From contig NZ_CP040812.1 in the NCBI RefSeq assembly GCF_006159205.1, forward strand, positions 620,001 through 684,000: a stretch of DNA of 64,000 nucleotides. Direction: 5' to 3'. This document shows positions 10,532 to 18,307 of the stretch, in pieces; the first letter of the stretch is position 1, and every line of letters begins with the position of its first letter. This DNA is from Antarcticibacterium flavum (GTDB lineage Bacteria > Bacteroidota > Bacteroidia > Flavobacteriales > Flavobacteriaceae). The position numbers were made by a program, and so were the translations under genes. A model generated the notes under the pieces. That model was given only the letters and a program-made list of their open reading frames with translations. It did not search any database and had not been told where the DNA came from.

Positions 10532-11289
10532 ATTTCCTCACTAGGTAAAACAATAGCAAGGGAAATGAAATCAAAATTTTTGCTCATAAAGGCTTGTATG
10601 AGCTCAGCCCAAGAGTTTGCCCCCTTAAAAGGTTCTTTGACGAATAGCTCAAAATCGTATTTTAAATACAAAATTTGTCCAGCAGAATTAATAGTCCTAC
10701 AAACGTAAAGATGTTTGGAAGCGCTCACTGGAACCTGATTGCCAAAGACTTCTTTTAATTTTACTAAATATGGAATCGTCCTGTCGCTTCCCACATTGCA
10801 AGCAACAAGATGCACTTTCGTATTGGGACCTACAGTATTGGGGCCTATTTTGACCAGTCCTTTTGCGAGTGCTGCTTCAAGCGTTTCATATAGTATTGAG
10901 GACTCATCCTTATTGTCATCGTCAACATCTGCCAGGTGTAGGCCCAGCCATCCCCGAGCTGCACCGTGAGAGACCATAAAAATAGTATCGGCAGGTTTGG
11001 CAATGTCAGTATCATTCTCAAGACAATCAAAAAGCTGGTCTATACGAATAACCCGTACCCGTTTAGAAGATCCGGGTGTTTCCTGTTTGGTTACGATCAA
11101 TTCCGTATTGGGCCGCGAGCGAAAAGCAGGGGTAAAAGAATCCCTGTCCTCTGCCCTATCTTGTGTATAGTGATAATCCATAAGGGGTGCTTCAATTTTG
11201 AAATTTTTACAGTCCGGAACTTTTTTACCTAAAAGAAAAATCAGCTCTTTTTTAACACGCTTCCATTCACAGGAACCACTTCCGGTCAT
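10477..11289 (-). CDS. Caspase-fold (clan CD-like) cysteine protease, putative
   Basis: Seen: 270 codons. Two adjacent hydrophobic strands end in the residues expected of a caspase-fold dyad: 'DTIFMVSHGAARG' gives His108 and 'TKVHLVACNVGSD' gives Cys164, with a helix between them. This is the arrangement known in clan CD peptidases (caspases, gingipains, CHAT and CPD-type domains). The N-terminal ~70 residues are polar and the C-terminal ~80 contain further strands. There is no signal peptide, so a cytoplasmic protease is most likely. It is the first gene of the five-gene minus-strand operon and overlaps the next gene by 55 bases. Known for the fold: such proteases are activated by partners and cut adjacent effectors. 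Inference: here it may process one of the giants. It could also be a non-catalytic relative. Confidence 0.65.
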   Translation of the reverse strand: MTGSGSCEWKRVKKELIFLLGKKVPDCKNFKIEAPLMDYHYTQDRAEDRDSFTPAFRSRPNTELIVTKQETPGSSKRVRVIRIDQLFDCLENDTDIAKPADTIFMVSHGAARGWLGLHLADVDDDNKDESSILYETLEAALAKGLVKIGPNTVGPNTKVHLVACNVGSDRTIPYLVKLKEVFGNQVPVSASKHLYVCRTINSAGQILYLKYDFELFVKEPFKGANSWAELIQAFMSKNFDFISLAIVLPSEEIWKQWVPNPIPLKTRIEL

Positions 11290-11897
11290 TTATACCGGTT
11301 CCCTGCCATTTTATTTTATAAACCTATTGGTGTGGATTTCCAGCAGGTATTCCATCTTTTGATGGTAGAATAATATATTACTTGGTTCTAAGTAACCCAG
11401 TCCTGAACACCTGCTTCTTTAAAAAGAAAAAGAAGAAATAACCATTATCTCCCATCTCCTATTACAGACAAGCGCCTGATCTGTTTCATAAAATCTGTAG
11501 GGAAATAATTGATTATCATAAAGTTAACAAAAAAATTGAAAGGTGAACAATTAATTTTAAAAAACTGATTTTAAAAATTTTCAGAAGTGCTGAACCGGCA
11601 ACTTAGTGGATACAAATTGCTGTAATAAATTCAGAAGTATGCGTTGCAGCCTTTTTAATCTCCTTCCTTTTTTTTTTAGATATTATAACAATACTAAAAG
11701 GCCATTTACCATTCCCCTTTACGGTTTCCCGTAACAGCCCTCATAAAAAATCTTTTACCTTTGAGGGAAGGTGTTTAAAAACCCTTGAAAACATGGGATC
11801 AATCTTACTTTATGTTAATGAAATTAACTAACTTTCCCCCTCAGTTTCTTCCCTACACGAACCTGATTTTTCATAAACAGCATTTTACCCCCATTTA
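11290..11897. other. Divergent intergenic region (giant operon / hsd locus)
   Basis: About 600 A+T-rich bases between two divergent transcription units, so promoters for both must lie here. No open frame looks real. A small hairpin (CCATC-TTTT-GATGG at 11352-11365) is seen upstream of the minus-strand operon. I could not identify a confident TAnnTTTG-type promoter for either side. Confidence 0.4.
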
Positions 11898-12287
11898 ATG
11901 GCAAAAGCAGACATTGATTTTGAAAAAGAACTCTGGGATGCGGCGAACGAGTTACGCGGCGCGGTATCTGAGAATAACTATAAAAACTACATCCTTCCCC
12001 TTGTTTTCGTAAAGCACCTTAGCGAACGCTATGAGGTGGTGCGAGAGGAACTCAAGGAGCAGCTTAATGATCCTCAATCTGATTATTACACTACAGATAC
12101 CGAGGAGATCAATTACGTCCTGGAGGACCGGGATGAATACCGTTCCCGAAATACTTTTAAAATTCCCGAAACCGCTTCCTGGCAGTATTTGAAGGATAAT
12201 GCCGAGCAGGATGATATCAAGGTGAAGGTAGATGATGCCTTTGATGTGATCCAGGAACTTTTGACGGGCTATAACCCCAGCTGGTGA
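11898..12287 (+). CDS. hsdM: Type I restriction-modification methylase HsdM, N-terminal part (frameshifted)
   Basis: Seen: 129 codons starting MAKADIDFEKELWDAANELRG, typical of the HsdM N-terminal helical domain, which normally continues into the methylase domain in one chain of ~500 residues. The frame stops at 12287, and the rest of HsdM continues in another frame from 12284. Adding one C to the CCCC run at 12275-12278 would give '...YNPQLVNILPRIFVRSEL', a normal HsdM junction. So this is either an assembly error, a slippage-type switch, or a split protein made by the GTGA overlap (start GTG at 12284, stop TGA 12285-12287). It is the first gene of the plus-strand hsd locus. Confidence 0.8.
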   Translation: MAKADIDFEKELWDAANELRGAVSENNYKNYILPLVFVKHLSERYEVVREELKEQLNDPQSDYYTTDTEEINYVLEDRDEYRSRNTFKIPETASWQYLKDNAEQDDIKVKVDDAFDVIQELLTGYNPSW

Positions 12288-13477
12288 ATATTTTGCCGCG
12301 GATCTTTGTGCGGAGTGAATTATCACCCAAACAGACCGGCGGAATCATCAACCTCCTCTCCCACCCTAAATTTTCTGAAAAGGAAAATCCCGAAAGCGAT
12401 ATCCTGGGCCGTATCTATGAATACTATATTGGCCGATTTGCAATGGCTGAAGGTTCGGGTGCGGGGCAGTTCTTTACGCCCGGAAGTATTGTAAGGCTGC
12501 TGGTGGAAATATTGGAGCCTTTCAAAGGCCGCATCTTTGACCCGGCTTGTGGAAGTGGCGGTATGTTTGTGCAGAGTTTGAAGTTCATCAAAGAACACGG
12601 TGGAAACAAAAAAGACATCGCGATCTATGGGCAGGAAATGACCGCGCAAACTTTACGGTTGTGTCTTATGAACCTGATGCTGCGGGACCTGTCTTTTGAT
12701 ATTAAACTGGGAAATTCCCTGCTTGATGACAAGTTCCCAAACCTGAAAGCCGACTATATCATTGCCAATCCGCCATTTAATGTGAGCAACTGGCATCCTG
12801 AAGATCTGCCAGATGGTGATCCCCGGTTATTTGGTCCCAAGGAAGAATTCACTACAGATGGCAGTGCCAATTATATGTGGATGCAAACTTTCTGGCACCA
12901 TTTAAGCGACACGGGAACTGCCGGGATTGTAATGGCAAACGGCGCGATGACCTCCAACAACAAGGGAGAGAAAAACGTGCGGCAGCATATGGTAGACAAT
13001 TCTATGATAGATGCCATTGTTCGCCTGCCCGATAAGCTGTTCCTCACCACCGGGATCCCCGCCTGCCTTTTCATCCTGAGCAAGAACCGCGACGGAAATG
13101 ACGGCACCCACCGCGAACGCAACAACGAGATCCTGTTCCTGGATGCCTCAAAGATGGGTACAATGGCCAGCAGAAAACTGCGGGTTTTTAGCGATGACGA
13201 TATTAATAAGATTGCAGAAACTTACCACAACTGGAGAAACCGTGAAGGAAATTACGAAGATGTCGAAGGGTTCTGTAAAGCGACGGCTTTGGAGGACGTA
13301 CAAAAGCAAGATTATAAATTAACGCCGGGTATTTATGTTGGAACCGAGGCCGAAGAAGATGACGGAATTCCATTTGGGGAAAAGATGGAGGGTCTAAAGG
13401 CACAGTTGCTTGAGCAGTTTGAAAAAGGGGAAGAATTGAAGGAAAAGATTAAAGCTAATTTTAATAAAATAATTTAG
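12284..13477 (+). CDS. hsdM: Type I restriction-modification methylase HsdM, catalytic part
   Basis: Seen: ~397 codons beginning at a GTG that overlaps the stop of the N-terminal fragment. It contains the AdoMet-binding motif 'FDPACGSGGMF' and the N6-adenine methylase motif 'IIANPPFN' (NPPF), followed by the usual HsdM C-terminal helices. Role: adenine methylation in the HsdM2S complex, and part of the HsdR2M2S restriction complex. Together with the upstream 129-residue fragment it makes a full-length HsdM if one base is restored. The partner genes hsdS and hsdR are not adjacent but ~5 kb downstream, beyond an A+T-rich cargo block. Whether the two halves work together in the cell cannot be told from sequence. 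Confidence 0.88.
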   Translation: MNILPRIFVRSELSPKQTGGIINLLSHPKFSEKENPESDILGRIYEYYIGRFAMAEGSGAGQFFTPGSIVRLLVEILEPFKGRIFDPACGSGGMFVQSLKFIKEHGGNKKDIAIYGQEMTAQTLRLCLMNLMLRDLSFDIKLGNSLLDDKFPNLKADYIIANPPFNVSNWHPEDLPDGDPRLFGPKEEFTTDGSANYMWMQTFWHHLSDTGTAGIVMANGAMTSNNKGEKNVRQHMVDNSMIDAIVRLPDKLFLTTGIPACLFILSKNRDGNDGTHRERNNEILFLDASKMGTMASRKLRVFSDDDINKIAETYHNWRNREGNYEDVEGFCKATALEDVQKQDYKLTPGIYVGTEAEEDDGIPFGEKMEGLKAQLLEQFEKGEELKEKIKANFNKII

Positions 13478-13561
13478 AAACAAAAAAAGTGGCCTTATTA
13501 TAACATCTTTAAAGAAAAGGAATAAAATACACTGAACGCAATTTAAAGTCCGTACTAATTA

Positions 13562-14053
13562 ATGAAAGAAATTGTAGAAAAAATATCCTCTTATAACCTA
13601 TTCAATTACCTTTTGCCAGGTATATTATTTGTCATTTTTTTAAGAGAAATCACCAATTACGATTTAGTTCAAGAGGACTTCTTCATTGGTGCTTTTTTGT
13701 ACTACTTTATTGGATTGGTCATTAGTCGTTTTGGTTCTCTAATTATCAGTGAATTTTTACAAAATATAAAGTTCATAAAATTGGCGGATTATCAGGAGTT
13801 CATTCTTGCAAGTGATAAAGATCAAAAAATTGAATTATTTTCCGAGATCAACAATATGTATAGGACTATAATCTCTTTTCTGACATTATTGCTTTTGGCT
13901 AAACTATACGAGATTCTATCTATTCGAATTGGTATTTCGCAAATGTTATCTTACATATTACTGATAATAGTACTAATAATACTATTCATATTTTCTTATA
14001 AAAAACAATTAGGATATATAGCAAAAAGGATTTCATCGAGAAATAAACAATAA
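13562..14053 (+). CDS. Small integral membrane protein in hsd cargo
   Basis: Seen: 163 codons with four hydrophobic segments (residues ~12-30, ~42-68, ~95-118 and ~125-148) and a basic C-terminus. No known domain is recognised. It begins 84 bases after hsdM and ends 11 bases before the MBL-fold gene, so it is probably co-transcribed with that gene. The block is more A+T-rich than hsdM and hsdR, consistent with acquired cargo. Inference: membrane partner or effector of the MBL hydrolase in a two-gene defence module. Confidence 0.7.
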   Translation: MKEIVEKISSYNLFNYLLPGILFVIFLREITNYDLVQEDFFIGAFLYYFIGLVISRFGSLIISEFLQNIKFIKLADYQEFILASDKDQKIELFSEINNMYRTIISFLTLLLLAKLYEILSIRIGISQMLSYILLIIVLIILFIFSYKKQLGYIAKRISSRNKQ

Positions 14054-14064
14054 AATTTAAAATA

Positions 14065-14939
14065 ATGGCAAAACATTGCGAAGTTGTATTCTGGGACGTT
14101 CAACACGGACATATGACTTATATTAAAACACCTAATAATAGACATATTGTTATTGATTTAGGAACAGGTGATTATTCTAAAGGAAAAGAAGCCTTCAGTC
14201 CTTTATTACATCTAAGGGATAAATATGGGGTAAAACAATTGGATTATGTTATAATAACTCATCCACATCTGGACCACATCGATGATATTCTCAATTTTGA
14301 TGCTCTAAATCCAAAAGTCTTAAGAAGGCCCAAACATTTAAGTAATGCGGAAGTAATGGAGCGTGTCATAGAAAGAGATAGAAAGAAATTTGAAAAATAT
14401 TGTGAGATTAACAACAGATATAATCAGTCTATCGAAGCTGGTTCAAGTGATAGTGTAGCAAATCCCGAAAATTGGGGGGACTTCAAATCAAATCATATAC
14501 TCCTTCTTCTTGTAATCACAATAATTTTAATAATCACAGTATTATCACAGTTATAGAATATGCCAATATTAAAATAGTTATTCCAGGAGATAATGAAAAA
14601 TGCTCCTTTGATGAATTATTGGCGAAGGATGATTTTCGGAATAAGATAAAAAATGCAGATATACTGGTTGCTCCACATCACGGGAGAGAATCCGGGTATA
14701 ATGAGGATTTCGTAAATCTTGTAAACCCCCGGTTAACAATCGTTTCGGATGGGAGATTTTGCGATACCAGTTATAATGCACAATACACTAAAAAAAGTAG
14801 AGGATGGAAAGTTCACAAAACCAGTAACGGAACTTCACGAGATAGAAAATGTTTGACCACAGCATCAGACGGAGAAGTGGTTGCTCATTTCGGATATAAC
14901 AGCTCCGATAAGAGCTTTTTATACGTGAAAACAAAGTAA
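14065..14939 (+). pseudogene. MBL-fold (ComEC/Rec2-like) metallo-hydrolase, frameshifted
   Basis: Seen: the N-terminal part (14065-14556) carries the metal-binding motif 'THPHLDHID' (His66, His68, Asp70, His71). After the run of six G at 14474-14479 the correct frame shifts and continues as 'GGLQIKSYTPSS...VIEYANIKIVIPGDNE...VAPHHGRESGY' to 14939. The PHHG element is typical of the ComEC-like MBL group. One extra G restores a single chain of ~290 residues, so this is an inactivated gene, a slippage-controlled gene or an assembly error. Known for the family: hydrolase acting on nucleic acids, nucleotides or related phosphoesters. It sits 11 bases after a four-helix membrane protein within the hsd cargo; a defence role is inferred. 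Confidence 0.8.
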
Positions 14940-14982
14940 AGTATTACCTATAATTTGTTTTTAATCAGTTTTGGATCGAAAC

Positions 14983-15043
14983 ACAGTGCACGCTATCTCT
15001 GCGATTTGTCCTGCGGATAATCACGCCAGCGAGCTCACACTGT
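14983..15043. repeat. G+C-rich imperfect hairpin
   Basis: Outer arms ACAGTG (14983-14988) and CACTGT (15038-15043) with further CGCT/AGCG pairing inside enclose a segment clearly richer in G+C than the A+T-rich sequence around it. It lies between the MBL gene and the ApeA gene. It could be a terminator-like structure or a trace of cassette insertion; no T-run follows it. Confidence 0.35.
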
Positions 15044-15077
15044 TTATAAAGGACGTTCACACAAATTTTTTTAACAA

Positions 15078-16325
15078 ATGAATGATGAATTTCAGCTAAA
15101 AGGAGAGTTTTATTTACCCTCTAATAAAGATTCAAAAGTTTTCGGAACATTAAATTATAGCGAAAGCCAAGGTACATATCTCGATCTTTTTGGAAGTTTT
15201 AATAACAGTGAAGATGAAGAAGAAATAATATGGGGAGAACTTGAAAATGGTAAAATTGTAACATTATACAATTCATTTATAGTACATAAAAAATACGGTT
15301 CAACTGATTTAGATAAGTACTACTGCAATTTTATTTTTTTATATGTTTTTTTTAATTCTAAAAAAGACATCCAATTCAATAAGGTTTCGGTTTGCTATTC
15401 TCATTTAGATGAATGGCTTAACATAAGAGCTTTTAAAATAGAACCTATTCCTAAGGTAAAATATGGTTATCGAATAGAATATATTCTCCCATCAACAATA
15501 GAATATCAAGTTGGCAAACTTAATATTGCTTTTAGTTTTAGTGCAAACGGACCGTCCCGAAATTTCGTTCAAAAAGAAGCTAAAATTTCCCAAACGGCTT
15601 ATGTAGTTTTCAAAACAGGAAAGAAGAGACAGTTTGACAAAATATCAGATGATATAAATCATTTTAGTAACTTTTTAAGTTTGGCAACGCAAAGACCAAT
15701 TTATTATAAAGAATTAATTGGCTACCTAAATATTGGGAAGAAAAATAACCTCCAAAAGTGTAAAATCCTTCTTAAGAAAACTTCCCGCAAAGAAGAAAAG
15801 CAAATTCTTCCTCCCAATATGCTTTTACCATACAAACGAATAGAAGATCGATTTCAGAGTTTTATTTCAAATTGGTATAGAAATAAGAAAAAATTAGAAA
15901 CAACATTGATACCTCATATGAGCGTATATAGAGATATAACTTTATATGAATCAGATAAATTTCTAAACCTCACAAGAGCATTAGAAGCATTTCATAGAGA
16001 TTTTATTCATAAAAACTCAATCAATAAAACAAGATATATTGAGTCCATTAGAAGCCTTTCATATTCGTATAATTGGTTATTAAAAATTAAAAGCATTCCT
16101 GCTTTTTCGACTAAAATGCTTAAGTATCGAAATGACTTAACTCACAGTAACCCGCTTCAAACAGAGCTGATGAAGAAGTATTTAAGTCTTTTTAATATAT
16201 CAGAAAAACTTAAAATAATTAATACTTGTCTGATCTTTCACGAAATGGGAATTTCAAGGAAGGAATTAAAAAATCTTTTGGAAGATACAGGACTATATGT
16301 CCATTTAAAACACAATTTGAAGTAA
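15078..16325 (+). CDS. apeA: ApeA-type HEPN ribonuclease (anti-phage)
   Basis: Seen: 415 codons. The N-terminal ~200 residues have the beta-rich 'LKGEFYLPSN...VFGTLNY...YLDLFG' pattern that I recognise as ApeA N-terminal domain 1. The C-terminal part has the HEPN pattern, with 'LNLTRALEAFHRDF' and the catalytic Rx4H motif RNDLTH (Arg351, His356). Known: ApeA is a single-gene HEPN RNase system that causes abortive infection on phage sensing. Here it lies alone within the hsd cargo, with 138 and 79 bases of flanking non-coding DNA, so it may have its own promoter. Both catalytic residues are present and the frame is intact, so it is probably functional. Confidence 0.82.
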   Translation: MNDEFQLKGEFYLPSNKDSKVFGTLNYSESQGTYLDLFGSFNNSEDEEEIIWGELENGKIVTLYNSFIVHKKYGSTDLDKYYCNFIFLYVFFNSKKDIQFNKVSVCYSHLDEWLNIRAFKIEPIPKVKYGYRIEYILPSTIEYQVGKLNIAFSFSANGPSRNFVQKEAKISQTAYVVFKTGKKRQFDKISDDINHFSNFLSLATQRPIYYKELIGYLNIGKKNNLQKCKILLKKTSRKEEKQILPPNMLLPYKRIEDRFQSFISNWYRNKKKLETTLIPHMSVYRDITLYESDKFLNLTRALEAFHRDFIHKNSINKTRYIESIRSLSYSYNWLLKIKSIPAFSTKMLKYRNDLTHSNPLQTELMKKYLSLFNISEKLKIINTCLIFHEMGISRKELKNLLEDTGLYVHLKHNLK

Positions 16326-16404
16326 TCGTGCCAATACTGTAGAATGAAGAAATACAATTAACTCATTGTTGTAAACAATTTGGAAAAACCAAAATATAAT
16401 AAAT

Positions 16405-17136
16405 ATGTCAAAATTTCTGAACACGACCGGTGTCTCTTATCATCTTGAAGAATTAATTAAAAACACGACTGATCGTTTAATATTGATAAGTCCATATCTA
16501 CAATTCCACAACAGGATTAAAGACCATATTCATAACCTTAATATTCAAAAAAAGGATATAAGGATTGTTTACAGAGAAAGTAAACTCCAATTAGATGAAA
16601 GTAACTGGCTTGAAAGCCAGATCGGTGTTAGAACAAGTGTATGTTCAACTTTACACGCCAAATGCTACTTAAATGAAAGTGAAGCTATTGTTACATCAAT
16701 GAATCTATATTCATTTTCACAACAAAATAATGATGAAATGGGAATTTACGTTTCAAAAGATACCGACCCCGATCTTTATAATGACATATATACAGAAGCA
16801 CAAAGATTATTGACCATTAGCGAAGAAATAAGAGTTTCCGTTAAAAAAGTTGATAAACAAGCAGAGGACAAGAAGAATGAAAAAGATCAAACAAAAAAAC
16901 CAAATTCGGATTTTTCGCAATCAAAATATTTAACTACTAAAGAGCTTTCTCAGAAAACCGGACTTAGTAGTCGAAAAGTGAATTCAATTTTGGTTGATAA
17001 GAAATTGATGTACAAAAAGGATGATGATTGGTTTTATACCAAAAAAGGAAATGAATTTGGTGCAGAACAAAAAGAAGGTGCGTATGGTAAATTTGTCGTT
17101 TGGCCAGAAGAAATAATAGACTCCGTCCTTAAATAA
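16405..17136 (+). CDS. Phospholipase D-like nuclease with C-terminal winged-helix segment
   Basis: Seen: 243 codons. Residues ~5-145 form a PLD-like domain with one HxK motif ('LHAKCYLNESEAIVTSMNL', His84 and Lys86), so an active site would require a dimer, as in bacterial Nuc-type enzymes. A charged linker (~150-175) leads to a C-terminal segment 'LTTKELSQKTGLSSRKVNSILVDK' that looks like a helix-turn-helix or winged helix. Known for the family: phosphodiester cleavage of DNA. It is part of the A+T-rich hsd cargo, and a role as a defence nuclease is inferred. The HKD motif is slightly divergent, which lowers certainty about catalysis. Confidence 0.72.
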   Translation: MSKFLNTTGVSYHLEELIKNTTDRLILISPYLQFHNRIKDHIHNLNIQKKDIRIVYRESKLQLDESNWLESQIGVRTSVCSTLHAKCYLNESEAIVTSMNLYSFSQQNNDEMGIYVSKDTDPDLYNDIYTEAQRLLTISEEIRVSVKKVDKQAEDKKNEKDQTKKPNSDFSQSKYLTTKELSQKTGLSSRKVNSILVDKKLMYKKDDDWFYTKKGNEFGAEQKEGAYGKFVVWPEEIIDSVLK

Positions 17137-17183
17137 TATGTAAAAGAACTATTTACAAGAAATAACACGATTGCAGATTATCT

Positions 17184-17204
17184 GTCAAAAATGTCATTTT
17201 TGAC
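17184..17204. promoter_or_regulatory. 21-bp palindrome, copy 1
   Basis: A perfect inverted repeat: arm GTCAAAAATG, one central base (T), then the exact complementary arm CATTTTTGAC. It lies 30 bases upstream of the ATG of the PD-(D/E)xK gene. A second copy differing only in the central base lies at 18265-18285. An operator is the simplest reading; a hairpin at the 5' end of the mRNA is an alternative. Confidence 0.6.
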
Positions 17205-17233
17205 TACCTTTTAAAAACCTGCTAAACACAAAT

Positions 17234-18217
17234 ATGGAAAATTGGAATAAACTCTGCTACTACCTTTCTGAAAAAATTCAAACAGACATTCCAGAGAATG
17301 AGTTTGAACCAATTGTAGAAAAAGGTTTAGAAATCTTAGGTTGGGATGAATTTTCTGGAGATTTTGAAATTAGACCCAATTATCAATTAGGATCGACTAA
17401 AAATAGTCTAAGACCGGACTTCGTAGTAAAACAAAGTGAAACAGGGGAAAAATTATTTGTAGTAGAAATCAAAAGGCCCAAGGTTCCATTAAGTAGTCAA
17501 AATCAAACGCAGTTATCAACTTATATGCGCCAATTCAAATTGGATTTTGGAATTTTAATCGGACCACAAATTCAAATCTTCTATGACGGCAATCTAAACA
17601 TAAATGAAAATGCGACTTTAATTGAAAATATTGAATTTAAACGTGACAACGAAAAAGGAAAACATTTTGTAGATCTGTTTTCAAAAGAATCTTTCAATAA
17701 AAATGAATTGTATGATTTTGCTAAAAGGTCATTCAAGAAGATCAATGAAAGAGAAACAGAAAAGGAGATAAAAAAAGAAATATTATCGAATGATTTTAAA
17801 GAAGTTGTGTGGGATCTTATAATTAAGAAACTATCGACAGAATATGATATTAATTTGGTCTCTAAAGTTATAGAAAACATTAGGCTCGAAATCTCCGAAA
17901 AAAATTCCCAAATTCCCGAAAAGGAAAGGGCATTTAAAAACAACAATTATTCAGGAGAAATTTACTCAAATGACATTTTACCTATTCAATTAAATCCGCC
18001 TTCAGAAAAGGAATTTAAAGAAAGATTGCTGTCCTCTAAAACTGCCTATATTACGATCTTCTACAAAGATGGGAGAACCAGGCAAAAAGTCTGGAATGCC
18101 AATAGATTTAACGAAAGCTCCCATTTATTAGGAAACATCAGATCAAGACCTGATTTTAGAAATGGTAACTGGCAAAAACTGAAAATAGAAAAAGTATTAG
18201 TTTCAATTTACAAATGA
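17234..18217 (+). CDS. PD-(D/E)xK nuclease-like protein (HsdR N-terminal domain type)
   Basis: Seen: 327 codons. Residues ~20-120 show the nuclease core 'RPDFVV...LFVVEIKRP' (Asp62, Glu78, Lys80), as in the N-terminal nuclease domain of type I restriction subunits, but there is no helicase. A charged coiled-coil-like middle (~150-240) is followed by a small C-terminal domain (~260-327, 'AYITIFYKDGRTRQKVWNA'). It lies between the PLD-like gene and hsdS and is bracketed by two copies of a 21-bp palindrome. Inference: an accessory nuclease of the defence cargo that uses its own specificity domain. It might instead be a solitary restriction factor. Confidence 0.72.
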   Translation: MENWNKLCYYLSEKIQTDIPENEFEPIVEKGLEILGWDEFSGDFEIRPNYQLGSTKNSLRPDFVVKQSETGEKLFVVEIKRPKVPLSSQNQTQLSTYMRQFKLDFGILIGPQIQIFYDGNLNINENATLIENIEFKRDNEKGKHFVDLFSKESFNKNELYDFAKRSFKKINERETEKEIKKEILSNDFKEVVWDLIIKKLSTEYDINLVSKVIENIRLEISEKNSQIPEKERAFKNNNYSGEIYSNDILPIQLNPPSEKEFKERLLSSKTAYITIFYKDGRTRQKVWNANRFNESSHLLGNIRSRPDFRNGNWQKLKIEKVLVSIYK

Positions 18218-18264
18218 GGTGAGAATGCTTGGCAACAATGAAAAATATAAACTGCTAAATACCT

Positions 18265-18285
18265 GTCAAAAATGGCATTTTTGAC
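18265..18285. promoter_or_regulatory. 21-bp palindrome, copy 2
   Basis: The same perfect inverted repeat as at 17184-17204 except for the central base (G instead of T). It lies 22 bases before the hsdS start. Both copies are followed by TACT/TACC and an A+T-rich leader, so the two regulatory regions look duplicated. Confidence 0.6.
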
Positions 18286-18307
18286 TACTAATTATAATCA
18301 ATAACTA

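Noticed and set aside
1..11289. Extracellular contractile injection system
   Set aside because: Giant proteins suggested it, but no sheath, tube, baseplate or AAA+ ATPase gene is visible in the window; it may still lie beyond the left edge.
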